Assembly (NCBI GenBank): GCA_029379385.1
Contig: CM055618.1
Location: 3,668,134-3,732,133 of the forward strand
Length of the DNA stretch: 64,000 nucleotides
Origin: Quillaja saponaria
Taxonomy: Eukaryota; Streptophyta; Magnoliopsida; Fabales; Quillajaceae
Direction: 5' to 3'
Shown piece by piece: positions 11,237-22,630 of this stretch (positions are counted from its first letter, which is position 1; the number at the start of each line of letters is the position of its first letter). A model generated the notes under the pieces. The model had not been told where the DNA came from and did not search any database. It saw nothing but the letters and a program-made list of their open reading frames with translations. The position numbers and the translations under genes are program-made.

Positions 11237-12230
11237 TAAATGCAAAACCTTTGAGTGTAAGGAAAAAAATGGTCAAATACAAGTCTGATTTGGGTTTCGG
11301 GAGTACCGACACACCCTTGGGGAAGAAAAAGAATTGTACGAAAAAACTGAAATTCATTTGGATCGACAGTTAGGAAATTAGGCCAAACTTTTAGTTTCAA
11401 TGCAAAATCCTTTAAAAACTTAGGTTTAAGGGGCAACATGATCAAACACAAGTTCATTTTGGATTCTAGGAATACTAGCTCAACTGTGGGAATGAATAAG
11501 ATCTATAGGAAGAAACGAAATACCATTTCAATCAAAGATTAGGATATTAGGAAAAACTTGCCAAATTTGGGTTCGGGGGGCAAAATAGTCAAATATAAGT
11601 TTGTTTAGGATTCTAAGAGTACCTAGACGACCATGGAGATGAATAAGACTTGTAGGATAAAATGAAAATCCATTTGGATCAACAGTTAGGATATTAGGTC
11701 AAACTTAGTTTCAAGACAAAAACTTTAAAAACTTGGGTTTTAAGGGCAAAATAGTCAAATATAATTCAGTTTTGAATTTCGGGAGTACTGGCACAATCGT
11801 GAGGATGAATAAAACCTGTAGGAAGAAGCGAAATGTTATTTGGATCATCTGTTAGGATATTAGCCTAATGCTACATTTTCACTCTAAGTTCGAGGGATAA
11901 AAAGGTCAAATATAAGTCTGTTTTGGATTTTGTGAGTACTAACACAACTGTGGAGATGAATAAGACTTGTAAAAAAAATATAATGTTATTTGGATCAACA
12001 GTTAGGATATTAGGCTAATATTACAGTTTCTAGGCAAAAGCTTTGTAACTCTAGGTTCGGGTGAGCAAAATAGTCAAATACAAGTCCATTTTGAATTCCT
12101 AGAGTACCGACATGACCGTGGAGATGAATAAGACTTGTAGGAAAGAAATAAAATGCATTTTGGATCAACGGTTCAGATACTAGGACAATGTTATAGTTTC
12201 AAGACAAAACCTTTGAAAAATTTACTTAAG
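11237..12230 (+). repeat. tandem array of about seven ~160-bp units
   Basis: Diverged head-to-tail copies of one unit start near 11239, 11400, 11560, 11713, 11880, 12033 and 12190. Each has 'aaaatagtcaaatacaag', then 'ttttgaattc.agagtacc', 'gtggagatgaataagacttgtagg', 'tttggatcaacagttaggatattagg' and 'tttcaagacaaaacctttg' (unit consensus read by eye). The array lies between the acidic ORF end and the last exon of the CACTA element, in an intron or 3' non-coding position. A separate (AT)n run is at 11121-11146. Confidence 0.85.
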
Positions 12231-12314
12231 ATACTGTACTTTCAACTTTAATGCATATTAAGTTAGCTAGGTTAAATATAATTACTTATAACTTATTCAT
12301 TTTGATTATTTCAG

Positions 12315-12386
12315 GTTGCACCTCTTACATCCACATATTCGCATCTCAGTCAGGATAACAAGGAAGCTCAAGACGATGAAGATTAA
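12315..12386 (+). pseudogene. possible last exon of the CACTA ORF
   Basis: After an acceptor-like 'gattatttcag' (ending 12314) the frame reads VAPLTSTYSHLSQ then an acidic end (KEAQDDED) and a stop. The acidic ending echoes the ORF end at 10987. The call rests only on the acceptor, the open frame and its position before the subterminal repeats. Confidence 0.35.
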
Positions 12387-12921
12387 TTAGGATTATGAAA
12401 TTATTTTTTCTACAATATATGTAAATAATTTTAACGTTACAGTGAACTTTGTATAATATTTTATTTATTTATATCAAATTTGGCATTTAAATATAAATAT
12501 ACTTTTATACATGCATTTACAGGTACAAAATTATAAAATAAATAAAAAATAATGAACATATTTATTTAATTCATCTGTGTCTGCATTTAGGATTATCTAC
12601 ATATGCAACTTGTAGAAATATAAATTTTTTTAAAAAAATTAAAAAATAAATTGCATCTATTTTTCTACGTCTGCGGACAGAGTACAAACACAAATAAGTG
12701 AGAAGCCATTCTTGGCATCCAAATTTTATATCTGCAACCCAGACGCAGTTAAGAATCTGTGTTTGTCACAGAAGCATTTAAAAATTTGCGTCTACCATAG
12801 AAACAAAAAATAATTTCTAAATCTAGGGTTACTATGTCTATTGATCTGCGTCTAAATGTAGATGCAGATTATTTATTGCGTCTGCAGTTAGAAGACGCAG
12901 ATAATACCATTTCTTGTAGTA

Positions 12922-14080
12922 AAATGACCATTTTGTCCCTTTCATTAATAAATCAAAAAATTCTAAGCCATGTCCCTTCTCTCATGTTTTATGTTTTTAC
13001 GATTTAGTCTTTCAATTCCTATTGTTTTCAATTTTATCCATACTTTCACCCAACATGTAATAAATCCAAATTACCATGATAACAACATTAAATCCTAAAT
13101 TCTCCAATTAACCACAAAATAACTAATTCCTTAATTATTGTCACCATATTTCAATTTCCTCGAGTAATTAATCTAAATTTCACAACTAATCACATAACAA
13201 ATCAATTTCCTCAAAAATTTATAATTTCATTCCTCAATTAAAAAATTTATTTTTCATTCCTCTATATTCCTTTCCTTCATCACTATTCAGCTCAAAGTGA
13301 ATTTCACATTCACCCTCACATTCATGATCATAGCCAATTAAATTCCCATGTTATGGCATAATTTATAAAATCATAAAATTTTGCTCAAAACATGCTATCT
13401 ACTCACACTATAAAATCATGTACATTTAACAATTCAATTATGCCACACAAAATTTTAAAATTATACTCCTTATTAAAAATCAATCCATGTGGCCATTTCA
13501 TATAGGTACTTACTAAGTGAAATGATGCATACCGGCCAGCTGCCCTAGTGCATTATGTGCTAGAGTTAGCTCTAATTGAGGTCTAATCTTTATTAGGATT
13601 CCAATCAAGCCCAAGACACCTAATAGACCAAACCCAATTAGGATATCTACTAGGCCTTTTAAACTCTAGTAGTCCAAACCCTAATAGGATTCTTATTAAG
13701 TTTTTTTTTTTTACTTTAAAAAAAAAAGTCTTGTCATTTAATTTATTTAAAATAAATACATTTAACAAATTACCAGTATACTCTCACATATTTTGAATTC
13801 AATAATTAACTCAAAAATCATCTATTAATCCTTTAAGATCTATAATCTAATTTAATTATATTGGGTAACTCCTTGTGTAATTGAAAGTTTCCTAACATGA
13901 ATGGTAAAAACTTTGGTTAACACTTCTGAAGTTGGAATTATGAGTCACTTTAATCCCTTCTTTTGAGTTTTTATTTTTATTTTTATAAAAAGTTTGATTA
14001 GATTTTCTTAAAAAATAAGGTCACTACGTTTTTTATTTATTACTTTTTGCATTGAAAATTTATTCAGCCCCGAAACAGAA
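12922..14080. other. AT-rich intergenic region, no gene seen
   Basis: No coding or RNA feature is supported. At 13540-13700 there are three variants of 'taatagga/ttaggat..' within text resembling LTR ends ('cccaagacacctaatagacc'), so an unclassified LTR fragment is possible. A T-run followed by an A-run (13700-13732) could form a short hairpin. Confidence 0.5.
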
Positions 14081-14085
14081 AACAA

Positions 14086-14093
14086 CCACGTGG
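14086..14093 (+). promoter_or_regulatory. G-box-like palindrome upstream of the THUMP gene
   Basis: CCACGTGG, a perfect CACGTG core palindrome, lies about 490 bp before the start codon. bZIP and bHLH factors bind such sites. An ACGTGTGAC stretch at about 14337 is a second ACGT-core site. Function is inferred only from motif and position. Confidence 0.3.
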
Positions 14094-14581
14094 TGGATAT
14101 GGGCTAAGATGTTGTACTCAAAACTTTCAGGTAGTTCTATGGTCAATTTTGTTTGAAGTTTGTTGGGTTCATCTCAATAATGTGATTAAAACTTGAGTCT
14201 TTTTTTGTTTTTATTTATTTTTCACGAGTGTCTACTCATGAATAAACTCAATTCAGTTTATTTCATGTAATTCTTGTCCAGCTCTATCCCCGTCTATAAC
14301 CCTCAGGCATGATTAAAAGTTAGGGGACCAAAGTGGACGTGTGACTAACGTCTCAGACTTTGTCTGCCCTAAGTTCCCCACGGTGCCGCCGACGCACATC
14401 CACCCAAAGTCGGAAGCTTTTGATTTAGGGTTCTTCAAAAGTCTACTCACCGAATAAGTTGGGAGGGCCCTTTAGATGGATTTTGTTATCTAGGTTTGAT
14501 CGAACCTGGGTTCTCAATTGAGCAACAGTCCAACAGTCCCTGAGGCAGAAAAAGGCCAGAAAGCTAGGGAGGGGGATATCC

Positions 14582-17500
14582 ATGGCGGAAGGGGCTCGAA
14601 GAGTTATGGGAGCACATGAAGAAGACATATTGAAGAACAATGAGACAGAGACAGAATCAGAATCGGGAATCGAAAAGTGCATGAATCCCTGGGAGCAGCA
14701 CTCTGCTGTGATCAGCATTCCTCGCTTTGACTACAGCGCTCCCGCTTATCTTCTCCAAGCATTCCCATTGTGGCTTTCTTATCACCTGTGTCATCAGTTA
14801 GTTCTTCTTCAGGCCCTTTTTAACTATTGTCCACTTGAATATTTTAACTAAATCAATTTATGCAAGGCAACTTGTTTTCTTCAATTTTTTTTTTGCTGAG
14901 CCTGGCAGTTTGGGATATCTGCTCTTTTTTCTGCATGAGTTAAAATTGCACTTACTCAAAATTTATATCTTCAAATTTTTTGTTCTCGCAATGTATTTCC
15001 AAGACTACAAGATATACCTCTTTTGCGGATTATCTTATGTATGAAGCATTGGCCGATTCCATCGTAATTCAAGTCAATATCATAATTATAATGCATATTC
15101 TTTTGTCAATGATCATTGGTTCTACTAGCTCTTCCTCCTTCTCTTTAAGATATATCATGGGTTCGAGACCCATAGGCTGCTTGTGTGTTTGTAAGAGTGG
15201 GACTTGGAAGTGATCCTTATTGATTACTAGCTAGTGTGGAGTTTCAAATTTACACCAGTACTATATTAAAGCTGAGTATTTAAAACTTATATATTCTTTT
15301 TCAGAGCGGGAGAAAAGTGCAACAAAAGAAGCAATTTCTATCCTCGAAAAGGTTCTTCTCAACATTTTCCTGCCCTACATGTTTACTTTATATAAGTGTA
15401 ATTTGATAAGTTTTAGGCATTTTTGGCTATCATTATGAGGATTATCATATTTTAAAACCCCAAAAATTAGGAGATGTAGTTTACAAAACAATCTCTTCAT
15501 TGCCCTGGTTTGTGGTCCTTCATGTTGGTCACATGTGTAACAGAAAGATTGATGTTCTCCTTTATTTTCATTTGAAATTCAAAACCCCGTTACTATATGA
15601 CTTTTGTACCTAATATTGCTTGTTTGATCATGTATTTCTTGTTTTTTAATAATGGATGCAGTATATAGCACGTAATCGATCCTTATTTCATATGCTTATT
15701 TTTTACTCTGTTCTGGATTTAATATTCCAAATTTGATTCGCAACATAAACTCGTTATGTAAAGCTCTTTCTGTTAATGGTTGGGAAAGGAATTTTGCAGA
15801 AACATTAAAAGAAGGGTAATAATCTCTGTGTGTGGCTATGTGTTTGTGTTGTGTTTCTCTCTATCTATAGACAATTTGTATAGCAACTATTTATGATAGA
15901 TTAGAAATCTTTCCTAAGCCTGTTATTGTTAAGGTCCAAAATCATGGTTCTAGAGTTCAGACTGTAGCTGAAAGGCCTTGAACTTTAAATTTAATTTGGG
16001 GTTAGTTTTTTAAGAAAGTTTAAGGCTTTAAAGGTCAAAAGTGGTAACTTCAGGAAGTTGGTTGTTGCAATGTCCAATATCAAAAAAGATTAATTTTGAA
16101 GTTTGATGTGATTGATTTCTTGAGAATCAAGGAGTGTGGAGCACTTAAAATATTTTATTGTTTAAATGCTACAAAGAAGGAATGTTGCTTTATGGTCACG
16201 GTGAGGGAGGAAAGGAGGTAAATTTGGGATCTTATTTATTCAAGTAAAAGACGCCAAATTTTCAGTCATTACCTATTAAAAATAGGTGAAAAAAAGATAA
16301 AAGAATAGGCCATCATAAACTATAGTACTCAAATTCACAATAATAAAAATCTTAGTCTAGTTCTTTACAATAAAAAATGGATTTGAACTTTGAATTGTTG
16401 CTTCCTTATTCAATTGGAAATAGGTTTGGGTATTCTTTTTCTTCTTATGGGACAACAACAACTTTCTAATTGAAAGCTTTGGCTACTAAAACTTACATTA
16501 AGATGAAATGAAAGGTCTGGTGGTTTACTAGATTCAAGTGTACCTAATTTTTACACCCACATATACAATTTTTTTTTTTTGTTTAATAATGAGAATTTAT
16601 TTGTTGATAGTATTTTTCTTTTTCTTTTGAGAAGTTAGAAAAATAGACTATATTAATAGAGAGAATACCCAAGTTTCAATAGCAAGTAGTTATCCATTGT
16701 TTGAGTTAAAGGCCAAGTGTTTTCTCTACCCAGTTGGCCATTTAATTATTCAGTTAAATTTTCCTGCAGTTTTCCGGGCCCATCGTTGCTGGTGGTCATG
16801 GTACTTTGGCCAAAAATGAGAACAAAATCGGTACTAAGAGAAGAAAGATTTGCACAGAAGATATAGATGGGGAAAATTTGGAAGGCAGGGAGAGAAATGC
16901 TGCTACCAATTATTTGAAAGATGAAAGTGAGTTTCTTTATCAACATTTTTCTTGGGAGGGCTTTTTGTAGTGAAATCTAAGGTTTGCTGAATGTCTTGTA
17001 TATGATGGTGGCACCTTAACTTCCAGAAGATATTTTTTTGCATGTAGTGAAGCCAGACACAGGCATAGACAGGGCTCCTGGTCTCTCATTAGTTAAGCTG
17101 ACAAGGAGTGGTTTGCTTCTCTTTACCTTTCCCAGAACTAAATCTCCTGACACTGTTGCTATTGTGTCAAACATCATTCAGTCTCTCCAATCAGGGAGTT
17201 CAAGTTCACTAATGTAAGTTTTGAACGAACCACATGTTATTTATTGGAAACTTGGAATTATTAATTGATATCTGTTTTAAAGATTATAAGCACAATGTAG
17301 CAGGTAATGTCTAATTAACCACACTTTTAATTCTCATACTTAAACTACAATGAGAAACTAGAGCTCCAGCACAATGCATGACTATGGGTTTCATTGCTTT
17401 ATCACTCCTCGTCTAGAAGGTCAAAGTCAAATTTAAACAAAGAAAGGGAAAAAGAAAAAGTAAAAGCGCAACAGAAGGTAACCATAAAGAAGGATTAAGG

Positions 17501-20011
17501 GAAAGGAAACAAGCTACCTGATCTCTAAATCTGTATGGTTTTCAATGCATCCATCCTATACAACTCTGTTTATTTGGAAAATTTCTTGATGTTTTGATAA
17601 CCCGCTATATATTCTTGTAATACTTTCAACCTGAACATGGTTGCAGTAGGGCCACAGTTACTCCCTTCCGTTAGTTTAAAAGATTGTGATCTATATTTCA
17701 AACTGCTTTCTATTTTCATTTAACAAATGCGATTTTAGTAATGCACTTTGCATTTAACGAGCAATGAGAAAGTGTCATGTATTTACTTTTTCTTAACTAG
17801 CAATGAGAAAGTGTCATGTATTTACTTTTTCTAAATAGAGATGATAGAGAAGATTGATATTTGAATTTACCAGAAAGGAAAATCACATGAAAAAGTGATA
17901 AATGAAGACTGAAGATCTAGAGGTTGCTTGGTCATCTCTTAAAATTTTCCCATTAGATTTTCTTCTCCTATGTAACCTGGGCATTAAATTAGTTCATGGT
18001 AAATCTTTGATTCTTTGTTATAGGAAGTGTTTGAGGCTAGTACGGCTAGTGCTTCTGGTAGACTAGGGATGTATGATTCACTCTAAATTAGTCCAACCTA
18101 CTTGGATTATGCTGATATTTACACGTACCTACCCTCTATTTCTAAAACCTACACAAACTGTCCCCTTAAATTTAAAAACAAACTACAACTTAACCCAAAC
18201 TCAAAGAAATTGTGAAAAGAAATTCTTAAAATATCCTTATTGTCTTATTATGAAGTGATACAGACTAATTTAATATTGTATGACATTATTAAACTTAAAA
18301 TAAAATCAAAAAATAAAAATTGAATTAATAATCATTTCTAAAATTATGATAAAACTAATTTTTTTTTAAAAATTATGAAAAACAATATTTGCAAATTAGT
18401 ACAAGTTTTTAAAGAATATGAGGTTGCTCTAGCCAAATCTAATTTTTTGTTCTCAAATTTTTAGTTGTATTATTATTATTTTAAGAATGTTTATTTATTT
18501 TATTTTATTTTATTTTTATATGTCACTCTAAGTTGAAATAATATGTAGTTATTAATTTAATTGAATAGTTTTAAAATTATTATTGTTTTATAATAACTAT
18601 AGATTAAAGGTATTTTAACTTAATTTTAAAGTTTAGAGGAGGTTAGTATATGTTTTTAAAATAGAGTGGAGCTCTGTGTAATATCGGTATAATACAATAG
18701 AGGTTAAAGTAATTTACTCAAAGATTAAAACGAAATTGAAAAGAGATTAATCTCGCAAGGTCACAGGGTTCACTTTGAAAAGGTCTTCCACTCAATTGAA
18801 AGAAGAATGAGTGGGTCCTAGCAAAGAGATGTTGGCATGGACATAGTTGTCAAGCCTAATCAAGGTGTTCTTCCTGATAGTTCAGATCATTTAGGATTTT
18901 TAGTTTCTTTATTTTATTTAGTCATACTTTGCTTAAAGGGTAAGAAAAGAATTCTAGTGATGAATGACAAATATGTTCATTTGCTTCTTCCTTTTTTTCT
19001 TCTTTTTTGGTCTTCCATTTTGTCATTAGATAAATTGTTTTCCATGCGAATTTGTGTCAGCTTTGAAGATAGTTACCCAGGATTTGTAATTGCAGTTGCA
19101 AAGCTGATTGATACTGGAGATCAAATAGGATGCACTGAGTGAATAAGTTAATACTGCATGTTTTTCCATGCTAATTTGTGTCATTTCAATTGCACTACGA
19201 CTACATGAGAACTGTTGTTTCATTACCTTAGTTTGATGACGTTGGATAAAATGGCTTTCTTTTTCTATCTTTTTTCTTTGTCTTCTAATTTTCTTCTTTT
19301 CCTCCTGCAGTTGGTGTCATCGCGTTTTTCCTATCCAAGCTACCTGTTGTTTGAACGAGAAGGAACTGTGGACAGTAGTGTCAAACCTTGTTCAAAAATT
19401 TGTAAATGATAAGAAGAACCAACTAGGACGACCTGTAAAGGTACAAATTTACCCTGTTTGGATTGCAAGTATTCACATATAAAGCATGCCAGTATACTAG
19501 GCTTGCATGAAACTTGGACATGTCTGCAGTTTGAGCTATGATGCATGTTTTTTGTGACAAGGAATAAAATCTTTAATTGAGGTTGTAGTTTGCAGTTGGG
19601 TACAACAGACGAGGAATTGAAGATACAGAGTTGAAGATTCGAAAAGATAATTCAGAAGGGGCCAGTTCATTGCCTTTGTTGGACCGTAACAAATGCTTTG
19701 GCATTGTGGCTGCTGCAGTCAAGGATGCTGTAGAAGATTCAGTGGTGGACCTCAAATCTCCGGAGGTAATAATGGGAAATTCTACTTCAAACATTTGACT
19801 TCTGTGAAATTGTTACGTTTATGCATGTTGAGTATCATGCCCAATCTTGCAGCTTTCTGTCCTCGTTGAGTTACTGCCGGTTTCTGGAATACCCAAGGAG
19901 TCCTTAGTGGTCGCAGTGTCTGTCCTCCCCGGAAACCTTGTTAGTACAAAGCCTCGACTCTGCATTAAGGCCCTAGTATCCAATACCAAGGAAGGGACTG
20001 GGCTCCCATGA
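14582..20011 (+). CDS. THUMP-domain tRNA acetylation adaptor, seven exons, frameshift in exon 1
   Basis: Likely homologue of THUMPD1/Tan1, the tRNA-binding partner that lets the NAT10/Kre33 acetyltransferase make N4-acetylcytidine in tRNA-Ser and tRNA-Leu. Exons inferred from frame and GT-AG sites: 14582-14796, 15305-15351, 16770-16926, 17048-17213, 19311-19440, 19589-19765, 19853-20011, about 349 residues, close to human THUMPD1. The start ATGGCGG at 14582 has an acidic N-terminus. Landmarks are PWEQHSAVISIPRFDYSAP (exon 1), REKSATKEAISILEK (exon 2), a basic TKRRKIC patch (exon 3), and the THUMP domain from about residue 195: WCHRVFPIQATC (exon 5), FAVGYNRRG and CFGIVAAAVKDAVED (exon 6), LSVLVELLPVSG (exon 7). 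Exon phases agree throughout except exon 1, which is 215 nt where the splice phase needs 214. One extra base near 14757, in 'ctccaagc', shifts the last ~13 codons. Either the allele is broken or there is a base-call error. Low in doubt as to family. Confidence 0.88.
17761..17835 (+). repeat. 39-bp tandem duplication in intron 4
   Basis: Two adjacent near-identical copies of a unit starting GCAATGAGAAAGTGTCATG lie at 17761 and 17800. They sit in intron 4 of the THUMP gene, so no coding effect is expected. The near-identity suggests a recent slip. Confidence 0.85.
18078..18722. mobile_element. foldback MITE-like element in intron 4
   Basis: The two ends are long imperfect inverted repeats. Left: 'aaattagtccaacct', 'gatatttacac', 'accctctatttctaaaacc'. 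Complement of the right: 'aaattactttaacct', 'gatattacac', 'ccactctattttaaaaac'. The arms extend at least 90 bp; the ~640-bp body is very AT-rich and non-coding. No exact target duplication could be fixed. It lies within the 2.1-kb intron 4 (17214-19310). Confidence 0.6.
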
Positions 20012-20142
20012 AAAGGAGATTATTCGTAGTATTTTTCAGTAACAGCTCCGGAGTGGATGCTGCTGCTTTCTTGAATTTAGGCATGGCTGAAACACCCTAG
20101 ATCTCAACATTTGGTGAGGCAGATGATAAAGTGTTGTCAGTA

Positions 20143-20148
20143 AATAAA
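20143..20148 (+). terminator. polyadenylation signal candidate for the THUMP gene
   Basis: AATAAA lies 132 bp after the stop codon at 20009-20011, a usual plant 3' UTR distance. No competing motif is nearer. Confidence 0.4.
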
Positions 20149-20648
20149 ATTCTGTCCGACCATCAGAATTGAATACAACTGATTTTCCTTGTATCTTTTC
20201 TTTCATTTTCCTCTTTTTGCAACTGCCTCTAGCCTCTTTTGACTGTTTTTCTTTTATTCTTCAACAATTATTTATTGATTTCTCAATCATTTAGAAACAT
20301 GATTAGCTCTCATAGTCGGTCCTATGGCTCATTCACACAATAGGTTCCATGTAGATAATAATTCTTACACTAATTGAAGCAGCTAAGTTATAAGCCCCTT
20401 TTCACAAGAAAATAAACATGGCCATGAATCAATAAAATGTTATAAACTTTGTCCAGAATCCTTTTACTTGATCTCACGTTTTTTTCCAGCTTCTGTGAAT
20501 TTAGCCTATATGCAATATGCATTTCATCGCGCTAAGGCTCATTGGCTATGCATTAAGCCTTTCTAATATCACCATATATAATCAGTTCAACTCCCAGGGA
20601 CAAAGTAGAACCTAAACAGGGCCTTGAACATTACAAAATCATCAAAAT
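20149..20648. other. intergenic sequence, nothing recognised
   Basis: Unremarkable AT-rich DNA between the THUMP 3' UTR and the small MITE. No open frame with family resemblance was seen on either strand. Confidence 0.5.
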
Positions 20649-20807
20649 GCCCGACCGGTGTAAATGATAAACCAAAATATTTTATTCTTGATAAATCACC
20701 CAATATATATATTTTTTCGAACACTTGATTTAATAATTTAAGTTGAAGATTTAATTAATTTTTATTTCATTGTTTAGAAGGTTTAATTTATTCACTTGTG
20801 GTCGGGC
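20649..20807. mobile_element. 159-bp MITE with GCCCGACC ends
   Basis: Ends are GCCCGACC and GGTCGGGC, exact inverted complements. The match extends imperfectly inward: 'ggtgtaaatgataaa' against 'acaagtgaataaa' after complementing. Flanking 9-mers CATCAAAAT and CATCCTATT share six positions, which may be a decayed 9-bp target duplication of Mutator type. The interior is AT-rich and non-coding. Confidence 0.65.
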
Positions 20808-20827
20808 CATCCTATTTTGTTTTAGTT

Positions 20828-21232
20828 TTTGGCTACTGTACTTCTTGAAAATTGTTCAAAATGCCTTCCACTGCAGAAGTTGAATTTTAAAATTTTATAG
20901 ATTATTTTTTTTAGAGTTTTTGATCTTTTCTAAAGAAAACTCTTCTATTTGCATATTTTTTTAATAACATTTCCTAGTTTTGTAACTTGTTCAGAATTAG
21001 GGACTTCTTGAAATATAAAATGAAATTCTAATCTTTCATCAAAATATTCTTTCTCACTTTCTCTTTCATATAAAATTAATTCATTATCAGAGATTTTTTC
21101 TCCAGTACCAAATTTCTAATTCATTTTTTTAAAGATTTTACCATTTTCTTTCCACTTTTTCCTGTCCTAGGACATTGTGGTGCATATTTACCTTCATTAT
21201 ATATATAACCATTTTTAGTTTTTTAATATCAC
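20828..21232 (-). repeat. direct repeat copy 1 of the pararetroviral segment
   Basis: About 405 bp aligning to 24960-25376 in the same orientation with scattered substitutions and small indels. Shared landmarks on the + strand include 'aattgttcaaaatg', 'tcagaattagggacttcttg' and 'cctgtcctaggacatt'. On the minus strand it carries a zinc-knuckle-like remnant then CPRTGKSG. Its left limit (about 20828) coincides with the left limit of viral sequence. Confidence 0.8.
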
Positions 21233-22618
21233 ACAATTTTATTTTTGTCAAGATATAGTTTATATATGACTTACATTATATAGATCCATATAACCACAAA
21301 ATTCTTTTTTAATAATCACTACAAACTTTTATAATATTTTATTTAAAGAGTTAAAATTAGCAAGTAATTTTTTTTTTTTTTGAGCAATTTTTTTTATAGA
21401 ACTTTCCCATTTTCTAAGAAATTGCAAAGTATCTGTTTGCAATGTACGTGCTATAATGTCTAAAAAAATTTCTCTAGACCAAATACTTTTATATGTACTT
21501 ATAACAATGGACAATGATTGTGCCCATTTATAAATAGTTTATTCATAGTCTTTTATTTGGATGTTTGTTAAATCTAAATATGTTCCATTTATTGATACAT
21601 TTTATTTATTTAAATCGCCATTTCTAGTGATTGTTTGTATTAGTGTAGTCATAGGAGTTTCCATATTTGAAGTAGAGCTTATAGATTTTTCTATCCTCTT
21701 ATTCTGTAGTTGGTTTTATTTCATCTATCTCTTGCTGAGAATAGACCTTAGTTTTTGGATCTAGATCTAAATTTAAGGGATTTGGTTCTTCAATTTTTGT
21801 TTTTCCTTTTCTTTCGTACTTTTGTAAAAAATATTTTTTCATCTTCAGAGGATTCTGAACTTTCATCACTTAATGTGATTATATTTTTAGATATTGATAA
21901 TTCTGGACTAGAATCGCTTCTTCATCAGATATGTTAACAATATCTCATAATTATTTTTCTTTATAAATGTTCATTTTCAACAACTAAATTTTGCATCATT
22001 CTTATTAGTTTATTTCTTTCTGTTATATCAGATTTTTTAATATAACGACTTTTTCAATGTTCTATTATTTCTTTTATTAGTTTTTGTTTGGCTTAACTAT
22101 TTCTCTTAAAGTACATATTTCAATTCTATAATATAGTCAAGGTACTTCATGATCTTGTTGAACATGTAAATTTTTTATATTATCTATTTTTTTTTCTTTT
22201 TCTAATTAATTTTTTGAAAATTAAAAACTGTTAAATTTACTAAAGGGTTTATAACTCTATTTATACTACTAATAGTTTTTATGATGTAATATCAATATGA
22301 AGATTATGATCATAAGTTTTTTCTTTTTGATCTTCTATTACACACCTAACACGCTATATTATGGATTATTTATAGTTCTTAAGACCTCTTAGTGATTTTG
22401 GATTTACTTCAACTTAAGGATAAATTAACGTCTATTTTTGATTAAGACCCAAGTAGATGTTACTAAGCACCAAGCATATAAGATTTCAAACAACCAAAAA
22501 TAAAGGACATACAATAACAATAGAAGTTGACATAGAAAAATTTACAGAAAATAACTTACAACTTTATTACAAAGAGTTATTGGTACAAACTACTGGTAGA
22601 TACTAGTCTCGTAGCTAG
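21233..22618 (-). pseudogene. N-terminal-like region of the viral polyprotein
   Basis: It lies downstream of the primer site in the viral direction, where the first viral ORF would be. Readable pieces are short and frame-broken. The clearest is a Ser/Asp/Glu stretch SDESSESSEDEK followed by a basic patch (around 21810-21870). No function can be assigned with confidence. The + strand open frames at 21561-21937 are shadows. Confidence 0.4.
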
Positions 22619-22630
22619 GCTCTGATACCA
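22619..22630 (-). other. tRNA-Met primer binding site of the viral relic
   Basis: The minus strand reads TGGTATCAGAGC exactly, the 12-base complement of the initiator tRNA-Met 3' end used to prime minus-strand synthesis in caulimovirids (and in many LTR elements). No LTR end adjoins it, and coat/RNase H-type text lies on its upstream side, so the viral reading is preferred. Confidence 0.65.

Larger units (their letters stand above)
10813..12921 (+). mobile_element. 3' part of a CACTA (En/Spm) DNA transposon
   Basis: The right end is TTTCTTGTAGTA (12910-12921), the complement of TACTACAAGAAA and one base from the CACTACAAGAAA terminal inverted repeat typical of plant CACTA elements. Before it, 12650-12900 is dense with subterminal 'ctgcgtct / agacgcag' repeats in both orientations, the usual transposase-binding arrangement. 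Further in are an acidic ORF end, an array of tandem repeats in an intron-like position, and a last short exon. The left end and most of the transposase are missing; the block joins a truncated LTR at about 10812. Confidence 0.75.

Noticed and set aside
14582..14851. Single-exon 89-residue protein from the THUMP start codon
   Set aside because: Its last part comes from the frame after the extra base and from intron 1; the donor at 14797 and later exons show a spliced gene.
18837..19142. 101-codon frame in intron 4 of the THUMP gene as an extra exon
   Set aside because: Exons 4 and 5 join in phase without it, and its translation shows no family resemblance.
21561..21937. Hydrophobic + strand frames as membrane proteins
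   Set aside because: They are antisense to Ser/Asp/Glu and Lys-rich text of the viral relic; such codons read as hydrophobic residues on the opposite strand.
22619..22630. Exact tRNA-Met primer site as part of an LTR retrotransposon
   Set aside because: No LTR end adjoins it and the text on both sides reads as pararetrovirus-like. The LTR option is not fully excluded.
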